Of a stretch of 23,653 bases of DNA, positions 8,389 to 14,466 are shown in pieces. Both the position numbers and the translations under genes were made by a program. The stretch spans positions 1 to 23,653 of the IMG/VR virus record IMGVR_UViG_3300043446_000897; one strand, 5' to 3'. The notes beneath the pieces were generated by a model that saw only the letters and a list, made by a program, of their open reading frames with translations, was not told where the DNA came from and did no database searches. Position 1 is the stretch's first letter; each line of letters opens with the position of its first letter. This stretch comes from a virus.

Positions 8389-9798
8389 CTAAACGGCATA
8401 CGGGTTCACCCGCTTCTTGCGAGTGTACAGATCGTCATCGTCGTCATCATACTCACGCTCGGGGTCAATATCAAGCCAGCCAGCATCACGCAGGTATCGC
8501 AATGCCTGTGTGCAGGCATCGACATAGTCGTCGTGCGTTGACTCGGGGAACGAACAGATCTGACTGATGGCGCCCTCCGCCCAGTCACGGACATAGCCTT
8601 TCTTTGTACTGGACTCGGGCACCCATACGCGCCCGGCTGCGATCACATTCGAGACGATGTTCAGGCGCTGTGTTTTATCGGCCTTGCCGGGGTTGTATGC
8701 ACGCACAGGCAGGTGGGCGCGCTGCAGGTCTTGGATCAGGCTGATGCCGGCGCTCTTGTCTTCCACGAGGATCAAGTCAACGCGCTTGCCCTCCTTGCCC
8801 TCGCCGTAGCTGATCTTGTACTCCTCAATGACCTTGGGTCGCAGGTCGGGGTATTGCAGCTTCTCCTGCCAGCAATCGATGATGAGGGCGGACATTGGCC
8901 CATCGGTTGGCTTGAACACGCCGAAAGTGATGCACGCCGTCGGGTCTGAGTGCGTCCGGTCGGTCGCGGCGCAGTCATAGGATTGCAGGATGTACTCGAA
9001 CTTCGGAAGAGCTTTGCCGGCTGGCCAGAGCTTGAAATGCTCGCGCTTGACGATGCCGCCGTCTTCGGGGTCGATGATCTCGGCGTAGATCTCCTGCCGC
9101 CCGATCTTCGTGCCCTCGTATGAGAGGATCTGCTTCTTGAAGTTCTCCGACAGGTTGTCTATGTTGGCGTAGGTCGAGGCGGTGGTGACCACCACATCGT
9201 CGCCTTCGCGGCCGATCAGATCGATGATCAAGTCCTTGGGCCGCGGGGTGGTGGTGCAGATGATGTGGGTCTTCTTGCCCAGTCGCACACCAAACTGAAT
9301 CTGATCCCATGCTTCCTGCAGGTAGTCCCAAGCCGCAAGTTCATCCAGCCATGCCCCGTGAAACTGCGGCCCTCGGAAGCGTTCAGGCTCGGACGCCGGG
9401 ATGCCCTTGATCAGCGAGCCGTTGATCAGCTTCAGCTCATGCAGCGCCTTGTTGTAATCCTCAACCAGCGGCGGCGGGATCACGGACAGCAGGCCAGAAT
9501 CGCCCTCGAAGCATGTTGAGCGCACATCGCTTGAGGTTGGCGCTCCCACCAGCCAGCGGGTGCCCGGCTGCTTCCATGCCCACCAACTGATCTGCTCGGC
9601 CGCGGTCCGGGTCTTGCCCGCTCCCCGTCCCGCCAGAAGCAGCCAGATCGACCACCAGTCACCGTGCGGCAGGATCTGGTGCTTGTGGGCCTTCTTGAGC
9701 CATTTGGCCCGCCATGCCCACGATAGGCGATACAGCGGGTCGAGCTGCTCGAACTGGGCCTTGACCTCGGGGTCGGCCAGTACGCTGAGGTCAGTCAC
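8389..9798 (-). CDS. terL: Terminase large subunit (packaging ATPase-nuclease)
   Basis: This is the motor that drives DNA into the prohead at the portal and cuts it into genome units. At 469 residues it is the usual length. Walker A is LAGRGAGKT (55-63) and Walker B is HGAWLDE (147-153), followed by the coupling motif CTTTP (181-185). The C-terminal RNase H-like nuclease shows its acidic residues in order: D275 in QSYDCAATD, E346 in LVEDKSAG and D424/D425 in THDDYVDA. An aspartate run (DDDDDD, 451-456) precedes a basic tail. The start lies 8 bases inside the small-subunit gene, as expected for a co-translated pair. Its stop is immediately followed by the ribosome site of the 1309-aa gene. Confidence 0.96.
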   Translation of the reverse strand: MTDLSVLADPEVKAQFEQLDPLYRLSWAWRAKWLKKAHKHQILPHGDWWSIWLLLAGRGAGKTRTAAEQISWWAWKQPGTRWLVGAPTSSDVRSTCFEGDSGLLSVIPPPLVEDYNKALHELKLINGSLIKGIPASEPERFRGPQFHGAWLDELAAWDYLQEAWDQIQFGVRLGKKTHIICTTTPRPKDLIIDLIGREGDDVVVTTASTYANIDNLSENFKKQILSYEGTKIGRQEIYAEIIDPEDGGIVKREHFKLWPAGKALPKFEYILQSYDCAATDRTHSDPTACITFGVFKPTDGPMSALIIDCWQEKLQYPDLRPKVIEEYKISYGEGKEGKRVDLILVEDKSAGISLIQDLQRAHLPVRAYNPGKADKTQRLNIVSNVIAAGRVWVPESSTKKGYVRDWAEGAISQICSFPESTHDDYVDACTQALRYLRDAGWLDIDPEREYDDDDDDLYTRKKRVNPYAV

Positions 9799-10306
9799 CT
9801 ACAGCCTTACTCAGCTCAAGGTTAATCAGCAGTTCCTCAAAGAACTGCTCGGCCTTGACATTCGCTTCGAGGTGAATGGGGTTCTTTTCGTCCCCCGCCA
9901 GCGCGAGCCGGTCGCCGTACCGCTTGGGATCCCACTTGGCCAAGAGCTTGAGCCGGGTCTCGATCCGCAGCTTCCTATGCCCCAGCATGTCCTGCTTGGT
10001 GACCGTCTGGCCATTTGGCCCTACCGATTCGGTCAGCCCCCACTCCGGATTGTCGGCGATCAGCAGGCATTCCTCGGCGATAGCCTCGTACCCCTGATTT
10101 CTCGCGTGCGCGATGCGTTCGGAAAGAACGGCATCCTTTGCAGCCCACGCATAGATCGCTGTCCACGCCGGCATGTGGGCGTCTCGGCAGATCTGCCTGA
10201 GCGGTTCGCCGTTGGAGAGCCTTTCGCATATCTCAGCGGCCAGCTCTGGCGTGTACTTTGATGGGCGCCCTGTTTTCTTGGGCGCTACTTGGTCTGTTTT
10301 CGGCAT
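9791..10306 (-). CDS. terS: Terminase small subunit, Sf6-like
   Basis: This is the DNA-recognition partner of the terminase: it binds the packaging site and hands DNA to the large subunit. The 171-residue protein starts with a lysine-rich tail and then GRPSKYTPELAAEICERLS and PLRQICRDAHMPAWTAIYAW, the helix-turn-helix layout of Sf6-like small terminases. ERIAHARNQGYEAIAEECL follows in the oligomerising core. It lies directly upstream of the large subunit and overlaps it by 8 bases. The ribosome site is weak (a G-rich run 12 bases or so before ATG). A 22-bp palindrome sits 45 bases upstream, also present before the helicase gene, and may control entry into late expression. Confidence 0.88.
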   Translation of the reverse strand: MPKTDQVAPKKTGRPSKYTPELAAEICERLSNGEPLRQICRDAHMPAWTAIYAWAAKDAVLSERIAHARNQGYEAIAEECLLIADNPEWGLTESVGPNGQTVTKQDMLGHRKLRIETRLKLLAKWDPKRYGDRLALAGDEKNPIHLEANVKAEQFFEELLINLELSKAVGD

Positions 10307-10351
10307 TTTGTGAAAACGCCCCCATTGATTTTAAAGGTTTTTTTGGCAAAT

Positions 10352-10373
10352 AATGGGTTAATTTTGACCCATT
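10352..10373. promoter_or_regulatory. Palindromic operator-like site upstream of the terminase genes
   Basis: Seven-base arms AATGGGT and ACCCATT flank an 8-base A/T-rich centre. The same site, with one arm mismatch and almost the same centre, lies at 18005-18026 inside the promoter of the helicase gene. On the minus strand a CATTAT hexamer overlaps its downstream edge and could be a -10, but no good -35 is in place. If it is a promoter it may need an activator. Confidence 0.5.
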
Positions 10374-10400
10374 TTCGCCGACAACAGGGGCGAGACTACG

Positions 10401-10811
10401 TCAATCTTCGGTGGTAGTCAAGGCGGTCTTCTCACCCTTGTCGATCTCCTCGTCGCTCATCGGCTGGCCTGCTTTGGGGATGTTCTGGAATGAGTGCAGG
10501 TTGAAGCGGAAGTTCCGCCGCTGCTGGCCAGAGATCTTCTCTGTGAGATATCCACGCTCGGAGTCGTCCCACATCTGTTTGATCAACTGATCCTTGAATC
10601 GGCCGCTGTCCATGCCAAGGTGCTCAATGTAGCCTTTGACCCCGTCGCCCATCAGGAAGCGCATGGCGTCCAGCGCGGTCCTTGAGCTGGTGTATCTCAT
10701 GCCGGCCTTGCCTTTGCTGCGATGAGGCGGTAGGCAGGCGTCGATGATTGACAGGGTCACGACGGCTGACAAAAGTCTCTTGCAGGCTGCCAATTGATTC
10801 GGGTCTTCCAT
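10401..10811 (-). CDS. Hypothetical protein upstream of the terminase
   Basis: I do not recognise this 136-residue protein. It starts MEDPNQLAACKRLLSAVV at an ATG with a strong GGAGG four bases before it. The middle is rich in aromatic and charged residues (YTSSRTALDAMRFLMGDG, DQLIKQMWDDSERGYLTEK), and the tail is polar and acidic. It has no signal peptide or membrane segment. Its position directly before the terminase pair, with a 94-base gap, suggests a packaging or late-control role, but nothing in the sequence proves that. The 87-base gap upstream (10812-10898) is GC-rich and holds no clear gene or promoter. Confidence 0.75.
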   Translation of the reverse strand: MEDPNQLAACKRLLSAVVTLSIIDACLPPHRSKGKAGMRYTSSRTALDAMRFLMGDGVKGYIEHLGMDSGRFKDQLIKQMWDDSERGYLTEKISGQQRRNFRFNLHSFQNIPKAGQPMSDEEIDKGEKTALTTTED

Positions 10812-10898
10812 GTTGCCTCCAAAAAGGGTGGGGTACTCGCTGCGTCCGCTCCGACGCGCCTTCGAGTGCAGCCTCGGCGCGGCATCCGCTTTTCCCCG

Positions 10899-11156
10899 TT
10901 AATCTCTGCGATACAAACATGACCCGTACCGTGACTCCTCGCTCTGGCGCCAAAAGTTTTCCATGATGCTCTCCAGAATTTTTTGTCCCTCGGTCGTCTG
11001 CTCGGCGCGACGGTCGAAGAAGTCGCCGTCATAGCCTTCCGCAAGGAACAGAACCTTCCACATCTGCTGGGTGTAGTAACTGGCCAGCTTGCCCACGCTC
11101 TGTGTCGCGCAGTCAAAGTACATCTCGGCCAGATCCCTGAATTCTTCCTCAGTCAT
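10899..11156 (-). CDS. Hypothetical protein, 85 aa
   Basis: The start is ATG 11154-11156, overlapping the stop of the upstream small membrane gene in an ATGA junction. A longer reading of the frame would run through that gene. The product (MTEEEFRDLAEMYFDCATQS at the start) is mostly helical and acidic, with aromatic residues in LASYYTQQMWKVLFLAEGY and IMENFWRQSEE. It has no recognisable domain. It is the last gene of a run of seven short coupled genes read from the promoter near 12.14 kb. Confidence 0.72.
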   Translation of the reverse strand: MTEEEFRDLAEMYFDCATQSVGKLASYYTQQMWKVLFLAEGYDGDFFDRRAEQTTEGQKILESIMENFWRQSEESRYGSCLYRRD

Positions 11157-11251
11157 GCGGCCCCCAGCGAGAAAATAAGCACCACCATCAGCCACGCCGC
11201 GAAGGCGCCCACGACCGCCCATGCGGCCAGAACCAACCATTCCCAGATCAT
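11153..11251 (-). CDS. Very small single-pass membrane protein, 32 aa
   Basis: This tiny gene has ATGA overlaps at both ends, which is the main argument that it is real. The product MIWEWLVLAAWAVVGAF continues with AAWLMVVLIFSLGAA, so almost the whole protein is one hydrophobic helix. Function is unknown. Small phage membrane proteins can act in superinfection exclusion, lysis timing or membrane targeting, but nothing here chooses among them. Confidence 0.68.
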   Translation of the reverse strand: MIWEWLVLAAWAVVGAFAAWLMVVLIFSLGAA

Positions 11252-11427
11252 GCCATCGCCTTCTGCAGCATCTCAACGAGGCGCTCGGCCTCGGCCCTCG
11301 TCATAATCACGCGGGCGCTGGCGCGGTCCAGCGTGAGATTCATCCACACCTTCCCTTCGTCCCAGCTTGACACATGGATGCAATCGTAACGGCTCTCCAA
11401 CTGCAGCGACTCTTGTTCGTGTTCCAT
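11248..11427 (-). CDS. Hypothetical protein, 59 aa
   Basis: It reads from ATG 11425-11427 to TGA 11248-11250, coupled by a one-base TGATG overlap upstream and an ATGA overlap downstream. The product starts MEHEQESLQLESRYDCIHV and contains VWMNLTLDRASARVIM, then a helical end RAEAERLVEMLQKAMA. It looks like a small beta strand region plus one amphipathic helix. I cannot assign a function. The unbroken chain of overlaps supports coding. Confidence 0.7.
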   Translation of the reverse strand: MEHEQESLQLESRYDCIHVSSWDEGKVWMNLTLDRASARVIMTRAEAERLVEMLQKAMA

Positions 11428-11567
11428 CAGAATGTCCCTTCTTCAATGTTTGACCAGTCGATTGTTTTTTTCTTGATCTTCACCACGATGTACCGATACT
11501 CCCCGCTGGGCCGCTCCCAGACCCAGCGGATAACTTCACCATGCTCATCAAGGATGCCGAACTTCAT
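11427..11567 (-). CDS. Hypothetical protein, 46 aa
   Basis: The start is set at ATG 11565-11567 because that ATG overlaps the upstream stop as ATGA. Upstream codons in this frame lie inside the previous gene. The product begins MKFGILDEHGEVIRWVWERP and goes on with SGEYRYIVVKIKKKTIDW, a small beta-rich basic protein. No domain is recognised. Confidence 0.7.
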   Translation of the reverse strand: MKFGILDEHGEVIRWVWERPSGEYRYIVVKIKKKTIDWSNIEEGTF

Positions 11568-11845
11568 GCCTGACCTTTTGCTTTGGCGATAGCGGCACGA
11601 GCGGCTTCCCAATGCGGCTCTTTTTCGCACCCGGCCACAGTTTTCATAATTGACTCAAGTGCATCCAGCAGATCAGGCGCGGCAGCCATTAAACACGCAT
11701 TAGAACGACCGGCTGCAATTGAGCTGACAACTGCCAAACATTGATCAACACCACTGTCATGTTGAGTTATTACTTCAATCGTCGGCGCACGATAACGGCC
11801 CGTGTTGCCCTGCGAAACCTTCCACGATCCTGTTGTGTGACTCAT
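11564..11845 (-). CDS. Conserved phage protein of the 'AAAPDLLDAL' family, 93 aa
   Basis: It starts MSHTTGSWKVSQGNTGRY and contains NACLMAAAPDLLDALESIM, the signature of a very common small phage and prophage protein that usually reads SHTPGPW near the start and AAAPDLLEAL in the middle. It ends in an alanine/lysine-rich helix (HWEAARAAIAKAKGQ). The biochemical role of the family is unknown to me. I use ATG 11843-11845 rather than the in-frame ATG further out, because it overlaps the upstream stop by four bases and gives the expected family start. Confidence 0.82.
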   Translation of the reverse strand: MSHTTGSWKVSQGNTGRYRAPTIEVITQHDSGVDQCLAVVSSIAAGRSNACLMAAAPDLLDALESIMKTVAGCEKEPHWEAARAAIAKAKGQA

Positions 11846-12084
11846 ACGCCACCTGCCTTGATCCAAGCGGCCTGACCGCGGCGCGGATCGTCCATGTACT
11901 CGTCGATGCTGTAGTCGTCGTACTCGACGGTGTCTTCGCCAAATTCAAAGGTGCAGGCACCGCCGCTCTCACGGTGCGGGAAAGGGTAGGCGTCGCAGCG
12001 GCACACTGTCTGCAGGCGCTTGCGTGGCTTCATCAGAGCTTGAATGTCGGCATTCACCAGTGCATTGAATTCGTTCTGAGTCAT
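11842..12084 (-). CDS. Conserved phage protein with CxC...C cluster, 80 aa
   Basis: This is the first gene after the promoter at 12125-12152. Two in-frame ATGs are close together. The inner one (12082-12084) is chosen because AAGGAG at 12091-12096 sits six bases before it, whereas the outer ATG directly touches that site. The product starts MTQNEFNALVNADIQALMK and holds CRCDAYPFPHRESGGAC, three cysteines and a histidine that could bind a metal. An acidic stretch follows (EFGEDTVEYDDYSIDEYMDD). The family is familiar from phage genomes but has no known function. It ends in an ATGA overlap with the next gene. Confidence 0.78.
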   Translation of the reverse strand: MTQNEFNALVNADIQALMKPRKRLQTVCRCDAYPFPHRESGGACTFEFGEDTVEYDDYSIDEYMDDPRRGQAAWIKAGGV

Positions 12085-12102
12085 GGTCATCTCCTTGGTC
12101 TC

Positions 12103-12152
12103 GTAGCAACTTGCTACATTCGAGATAATACGCCTTTGCGAACACTTGTCAA
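12103..12152 (-). promoter_or_regulatory. Leftward promoter P1 with start-site dyad
   Basis: On the minus strand TTGACA (12147-12152) and TATTAT (12125-12130) are separated by 16 bp. Seven bases after the -10 comes a perfect 15-bp dyad, GTAGCAA-G-TTGCTAC (12103-12117), placed at about +1 to +15. The whole block, including the upstream A-run and GTGTTGACA, is repeated in P2 near 13.19 kb. The dyad could be an operator or a 5'-terminal RNA hairpin (GUAGC stem with a five-base loop). It drives the small-gene operon, which leads toward the terminase genes. Confidence 0.8.
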
Positions 12153-12173
12153 CACTTTTTTGAACTTTTTTTT

Positions 12174-12196
12174 GGGGGGGGTAAATCCCCCCGGGG
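12174..12196. other. G8/C6 hairpin without a terminator U-run
   Basis: A run of eight G, the loop TAAAT and six C form a very stable hairpin just after the end of the 102-aa gene. A T-run precedes it on the plus strand, so neither direction has the hairpin-then-U order of an intrinsic terminator. It may slow polymerase or protect the RNA end, but I would not call it a terminator. Confidence 0.45.
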
Positions 12197-12198
12197 AG

Positions 12199-12507
12199 TC
12201 AAAAGTTGTAGTCGTAAAACTTGACCGGCCGGTCGGACAGATCGAACCGCCGGCCATGTGCATCCTTCCAGCCATTCTTGCCAAGGCGGATGCGCACGAC
12301 GGGGTTCTGGGCGTTCGAGGTGATGAACCAGTTCTGGTCGCGCTGGTTTAGGCAGACGCCCGAGAAGCCGCCGACTGCCCACTCCAGTTTGACTGACTCG
12401 TCGCGCTCGGCGTCCATCTCGCGGACCTCAATGGTCTTGTCGCTGACGACGCGGACGACCTCGTAGGGGTTGATGTCGCTATAGCCAAGGTGGTTTGCGT
12501 ATTGCAT
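12199..12507 (-). CDS. Conserved phage hypothetical protein (MQYANHLGY family), 102 aa
   Basis: The start at ATG 12505-12507 is favoured by GGAG six bases upstream. A further in-frame ATG at 12519 would overlap that site. The product opens MQYANHLGYSDINPYEVVRV and ends RIRLGKNGWKDAHGRRFDLS then PVKFYDYNF, a sequence pattern I know from many phage genomes as a protein of unknown function. It is beta-rich, soluble and has no catalytic motif. It is the last of three genes from P2. The short gap before it holds one of two identical UUCG-loop hairpins. Confidence 0.8.
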   Translation of the reverse strand: MQYANHLGYSDINPYEVVRVVSDKTIEVREMDAERDESVKLEWAVGGFSGVCLNQRDQNWFITSNAQNPVVRIRLGKNGWKDAHGRRFDLSDRPVKFYDYNF

Positions 12508-12523
12508 GATGGTCTCCAATGAT

Positions 12524-12539
12524 GGGGGCCGAAGCCCCC
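12524..12539 (-). repeat. UUCG-tetraloop hairpin, copy 1
   Basis: On the minus strand GGGGGC-TTCG-GCCCCC makes a six-bp GC stem closed by the exceptionally stable C(UUCG)G loop. It lies in the gap between two genes of one operon and has no U-run, so it is more likely an RNA stability or processing element than a full terminator. An identical 16-base copy lies at 12819-12834. Confidence 0.75.
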
Positions 12540-12546
12540 GATTTAG

Positions 12547-12798
12547 TTATGCGCGTTTTGCGTGGTGAACAGCAAGTGAGACTGCACGGTCGTACTCGGT
12601 CACAAACTTAGTTCCACCGTCATGCTTGACCCAAAAACCAGCAGGGCTTATGTATGCCTTGATCACCCGGTTGTCGCACGCACTGCGACGGGCTGGGTGG
12701 TGCTGGGCGGCTTGCGCAACAATCGTCACGACACGGTTGCCACCAACCACTGTTGCGTTGGTTCCGGCGCTGGTTGTTTGTTCTATCACTTCAATCAT
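12547..12798 (-). CDS. Hypothetical protein, 83 aa
   Basis: The protein starts MIEVIEQTTSAGTNATVVGG behind a modest AAGGCAG ribosome site five bases before the ATG. The middle is VVTIVAQAAQHHPARRSAC and the second half VIKAYISPAGFWVKHDGGTK looks beta-rich. I do not recognise the family. Both flanking gaps contain the same UUCG hairpin, so this gene is bracketed by two identical RNA elements within the P2 operon. Confidence 0.72.
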   Translation of the reverse strand: MIEVIEQTTSAGTNATVVGGNRVVTIVAQAAQHHPARRSACDNRVIKAYISPAGFWVKHDGGTKFVTEYDRAVSLAVHHAKRA

Positions 12799-12818
12799 TT
12801 TGTCTGCCTTTCGCTGTT

Positions 12819-12834
12819 GGGGGCCGAAGCCCCC
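12819..12834 (-). repeat. UUCG-tetraloop hairpin, copy 2
   Basis: Identical over 16 bases to the copy at 12524-12539, again in the gap just after a stop codon of the P2 operon. No U-run follows. Confidence 0.75.
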
Positions 12835-12841
12835 GGTTGAT

Positions 12842-13132
12842 TTACTTGCTGGTGACTTTGACTGAGAACACTGCAGCGGTGCTGGTGTACTTGGCCAGCG
12901 TGTCGGCTGCGATGCCGAGGTCGGCGATCAGCTTCTTGTAGTCAACAGTTTTGCGGTCGGTCGAGACAACGGTCGCCTTGAAGATGGCGCCGTCGAAACT
13001 CTTGTCTGCGCCGGGGAGAGTGGCTGCGTCCTTGAGCTCGTCCTTGATTGCATCCGCTTGCTTGGTCAGTTCGGAGATCTGAGCCAGCAGGGCGCCGAGG
13101 TTGTCGATCTTGGTAAAGAGTTCGTTGTTCAT
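12842..13132 (-). CDS. Conserved phage protein, 96 aa, coiled-coil N-terminus
   Basis: This is the first gene of the P2 transcript, with AGGAG seven bases before its ATG. The N-terminal half (NLGALLAQISELTKQADAIK) is a coiled-coil helix. The second half (GAIFKATVVSTDRKTVDYKK and AAVFSVKVTSK) fits a common phage protein whose sequence runs 'GxxFRATVSxxxRxTVDWK'. The biochemical role of that family is unknown to me. The long untranslated region before it carries the promoter, the dyad and the palindrome described separately. Confidence 0.82.
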   Translation of the reverse strand: MNNELFTKIDNLGALLAQISELTKQADAIKDELKDAATLPGADKSFDGAIFKATVVSTDRKTVDYKKLIADLGIAADTLAKYTSTAAVFSVKVTSK

Positions 13133-13161
13133 CTGGGTTCTCCTGAGTTATTTGGCTTCTC

Positions 13162-13212
13162 GTAGCTGCTTGCTACAGGACGAAATATACGGATACCCGA
13201 ACACCCTGTCAA
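13162..13212 (-). promoter_or_regulatory. Leftward promoter P2 with start-site dyad
   Basis: On the minus strand TTGACA (13207-13212), a 17-bp spacer and TATATT (13184-13189). Seven bases later lies the dyad GTAGC-AAGCA-GCTAC (13162-13176), at about +1 to +15. Compared with P1 it shares the A-run plus GTGTTGACA, the GTGTTCG in the spacer, TGTAGCAAG and GCTACGAGA. The two promoters are clearly copies or are controlled by the same factor. Confidence 0.82.
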
Positions 13213-13221
13213 CACTTTTTT

Positions 13222-13237
13222 CTTGATCTAGATCAAG
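13222..13237. promoter_or_regulatory. Perfect 16-bp palindrome upstream of P2 (FNR/ANR-box-like)
   Basis: CTTGATCT-AGATCAAG is a perfect palindrome containing TTGAT-N4-ATCAA, the consensus of FNR/ANR-type regulators. Its centre lies about 52 bp upstream of the predicted P2 start, which is not one of the classical FNR spacings (-41.5 or -61.5). A phage regulator or another CRP/FNR-family protein is equally possible. Confidence 0.5.
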
Positions 13238-13261
13238 ATTCTGAAAAATTGATTTTGGGCG

Positions 13262-13291
13262 AAAAAAAGCCCCAGCCGTGCAGACTGGGGC
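13262..13291 (-). terminator. Rho-independent terminator of the HNH-gene operon
   Basis: On the minus strand GCCCCAG (13285-13291), a nine-base loop and CTGGGGC (13269-13275) are followed directly by seven T. This is 38 bases after the stop of the HNH-like gene and separates that operon from the P2 promoter. Confidence 0.88.
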
Positions 13292-13329
13292 AAAGAGGGG
13301 ACGAAGGGGTCTCTCGACCCGGAGCCATC

Positions 13330-13647
13330 CTAGCGGGAGAGTTTCCTCGGGTCAACGACCAGATACTCTCCCTCAATCAGCGTCCGCATCGTCCGCCTAT
13401 GGGCGTCCTCCCAGAGCTGGAGCTTCTCCTCCCGGCTGCCCTGCCCATAGTCCACCTCGTGGTGGCAACGGTCACAGAGGGCCGCTATGGCCGCGTCAGA
13501 CGATTTGTAGCTCATTCCCCTGCCATCCCTCGACTGATTGCTGTGAGAGGCTTGTGTGCGCCCCTCAAGGCCGCAGTGCTGGCATGGCAGGGATGCTGCC
13601 GCCCGCCGGAGGTTCTCGGATCGGAATGGCTTGGTCTTGGGGATCAT
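13330..13647 (-). CDS. HNH-like zinc protein, putative nuclease (105 aa)
   Basis: Two CxxC pairs (C22/C25 in LPCQHCG and C58/C61 in ALCDRCHHEVD) bracket a histidine-bearing segment (TQASHSNQSRDGRG). This is the arrangement of small phage HNH/DUF1364-type proteins, some of which are nucleases. It starts at an ATGA overlap with the gene before it and ends just ahead of the terminator. The likely role is DNA processing during recombination or replication. Catalysis is inferred from the cluster of H35, H62, H63 and D66 and has not been shown for this branch. It is the last gene of its operon. Confidence 0.72.
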   Translation of the reverse strand: MIPKTKPFRSENLRRAAASLPCQHCGLEGRTQASHSNQSRDGRGMSYKSSDAAIAALCDRCHHEVDYGQGSREEKLQLWEDAHRRTMRTLIEGEYLVVDPRKLSR

Positions 13648-14021
13648 ATGAGGGACATCTGCTTGGGCGTGAACGGGGTCGGCTTGTCGCCGTAGATCTG
13701 GCTCCTCCAGAGCGTGACCTCGGGCATGTGGTTGTGCGCCTGCTCGGGCTCAATCTTGCCGACCGGCTGAATCCAGCCCATCAGGAAGAGCGCCCTCACG
13801 CCAGAGACCCATGTGTTGTGGTGGAGCGTCTTGGGCAGGAAGAGCATGTTTTTCGCGCAGTGGCTGCGGAACTCATCGCCCATCACCACCGGCCTTGAGA
13901 TCAGCAGTCCCTCGGCGTGGTTCAGATACTCGGCCACGAACGCTGGCTCCGCACGGCTTGCTCGACGCCAGCATTGGTCGGCCAGCTTGATGGCCTCTTG
14001 CATCCGGGAGGAATCAGTCAT
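13644..14021 (-). CDS. Conserved phage protein, 125 aa
   Basis: The start is placed at ATG 14019-14021, which overlaps the stop of the 40-aa membrane gene as ATGA. The same frame stays open far upstream, but that part is a shadow of two other genes. The product starts MTDSSRMQEAIKLADQCWRR. It contains LPKTLHHNTWVSGVRALFLM and NHMPEVTLWRSQIYG, a pattern (HHNxW, then SH/NH...xWRS) seen in phage proteins near replication genes. The spacing suggests a small winged-helix-like domain. No catalytic residues are evident and the function is unknown. Confidence 0.78.
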   Translation of the reverse strand: MTDSSRMQEAIKLADQCWRRASRAEPAFVAEYLNHAEGLLISRPVVMGDEFRSHCAKNMLFLPKTLHHNTWVSGVRALFLMGWIQPVGKIEPEQAHNHMPEVTLWRSQIYGDKPTPFTPKQMSLI

Positions 14022-14140
14022 TTCTTGGGCTTCAGGTAGGTTCCCGCCATGCAAGCCCGGGAGTACCAGAGCAGGGCGCCAACCAACAGCCAAGCGATGA
14101 CGCCACTGGCAGCGAAAAAGTAGAGCAGGATATCGGTCAT
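14018..14140 (-). CDS. Small membrane protein, 40 aa
   Basis: This short gene is joined by ATGA overlaps at both ends, which supports it in spite of its size. It encodes MTDILLYFFAASGVIAWLLV then GALLWYSRACMAGTYLKPKK: one transmembrane helix with a basic C-terminal end, most likely inside the cell by the positive-inside rule. Function is unknown. Confidence 0.7.
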   Translation of the reverse strand: MTDILLYFFAASGVIAWLLVGALLWYSRACMAGTYLKPKK

Positions 14141-14466
14141 TTGAACAGTTTCTCCGCAGTCCGGTTGGTAGCTTCTTGGGAGCGCCAGATCTCAACCCTA
14201 GCCTGCGCCGCCACCAGCTCCCAGCGCAGCTTCTCCTCGTTCTCCACCGCAACCCGCAGCCCCTCCAGCAGCGCCAGATAGTCGTCGTGGGCGTAGGCTG
14301 CAGCCTCCCGCTCCGCGACCGTCTTGCTGGTGTCAGAGCGCGACAGGATCGCTTTGAGACTCTTTCGGTATTCCTCCAGATACACCCGCTCGGCTTTTGC
14401 CTTGGCAAAGTTCGGCGCGTTCTTGAGGATGTAATCGACTGCTTTGTTCGGATCAACCTGTTCCAT
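14137..14466 (-). CDS. Conserved phage protein, helical, 109 aa
   Basis: It has a strong GGAGG eight bases before ATG 14464-14466 and starts inside the last 14 bases of the endonuclease gene. The protein is almost entirely helical: NAPNFAKAKAERVYLEEYRK and EKLRWELVAAQARVEIWRSQ are typical of a small family found beside phage recombination and nuclease genes. No enzyme motif is seen. It may be a structural or accessory partner of the nuclease (inferred from context only). Confidence 0.8.
   Translation of the reverse strand: MEQVDPNKAVDYILKNAPNFAKAKAERVYLEEYRKSLKAILSRSDTSKTVAEREAAAYAHDDYLALLEGLRVAVENEEKLRWELVAAQARVEIWRSQEATNRTAEKLFK

Noticed and set aside
12174-12196. G8/C6 hairpin as a terminator
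   Set aside because: The T-run is on the wrong side for a rightward terminator, and on the minus strand the hairpin is followed by A rather than T.
13644-14456. 270-codon version of the 125-aa gene
   Set aside because: The extra upstream part overlaps two better-supported genes in other frames. The ATGA junction at 14018-14021 marks the real start.
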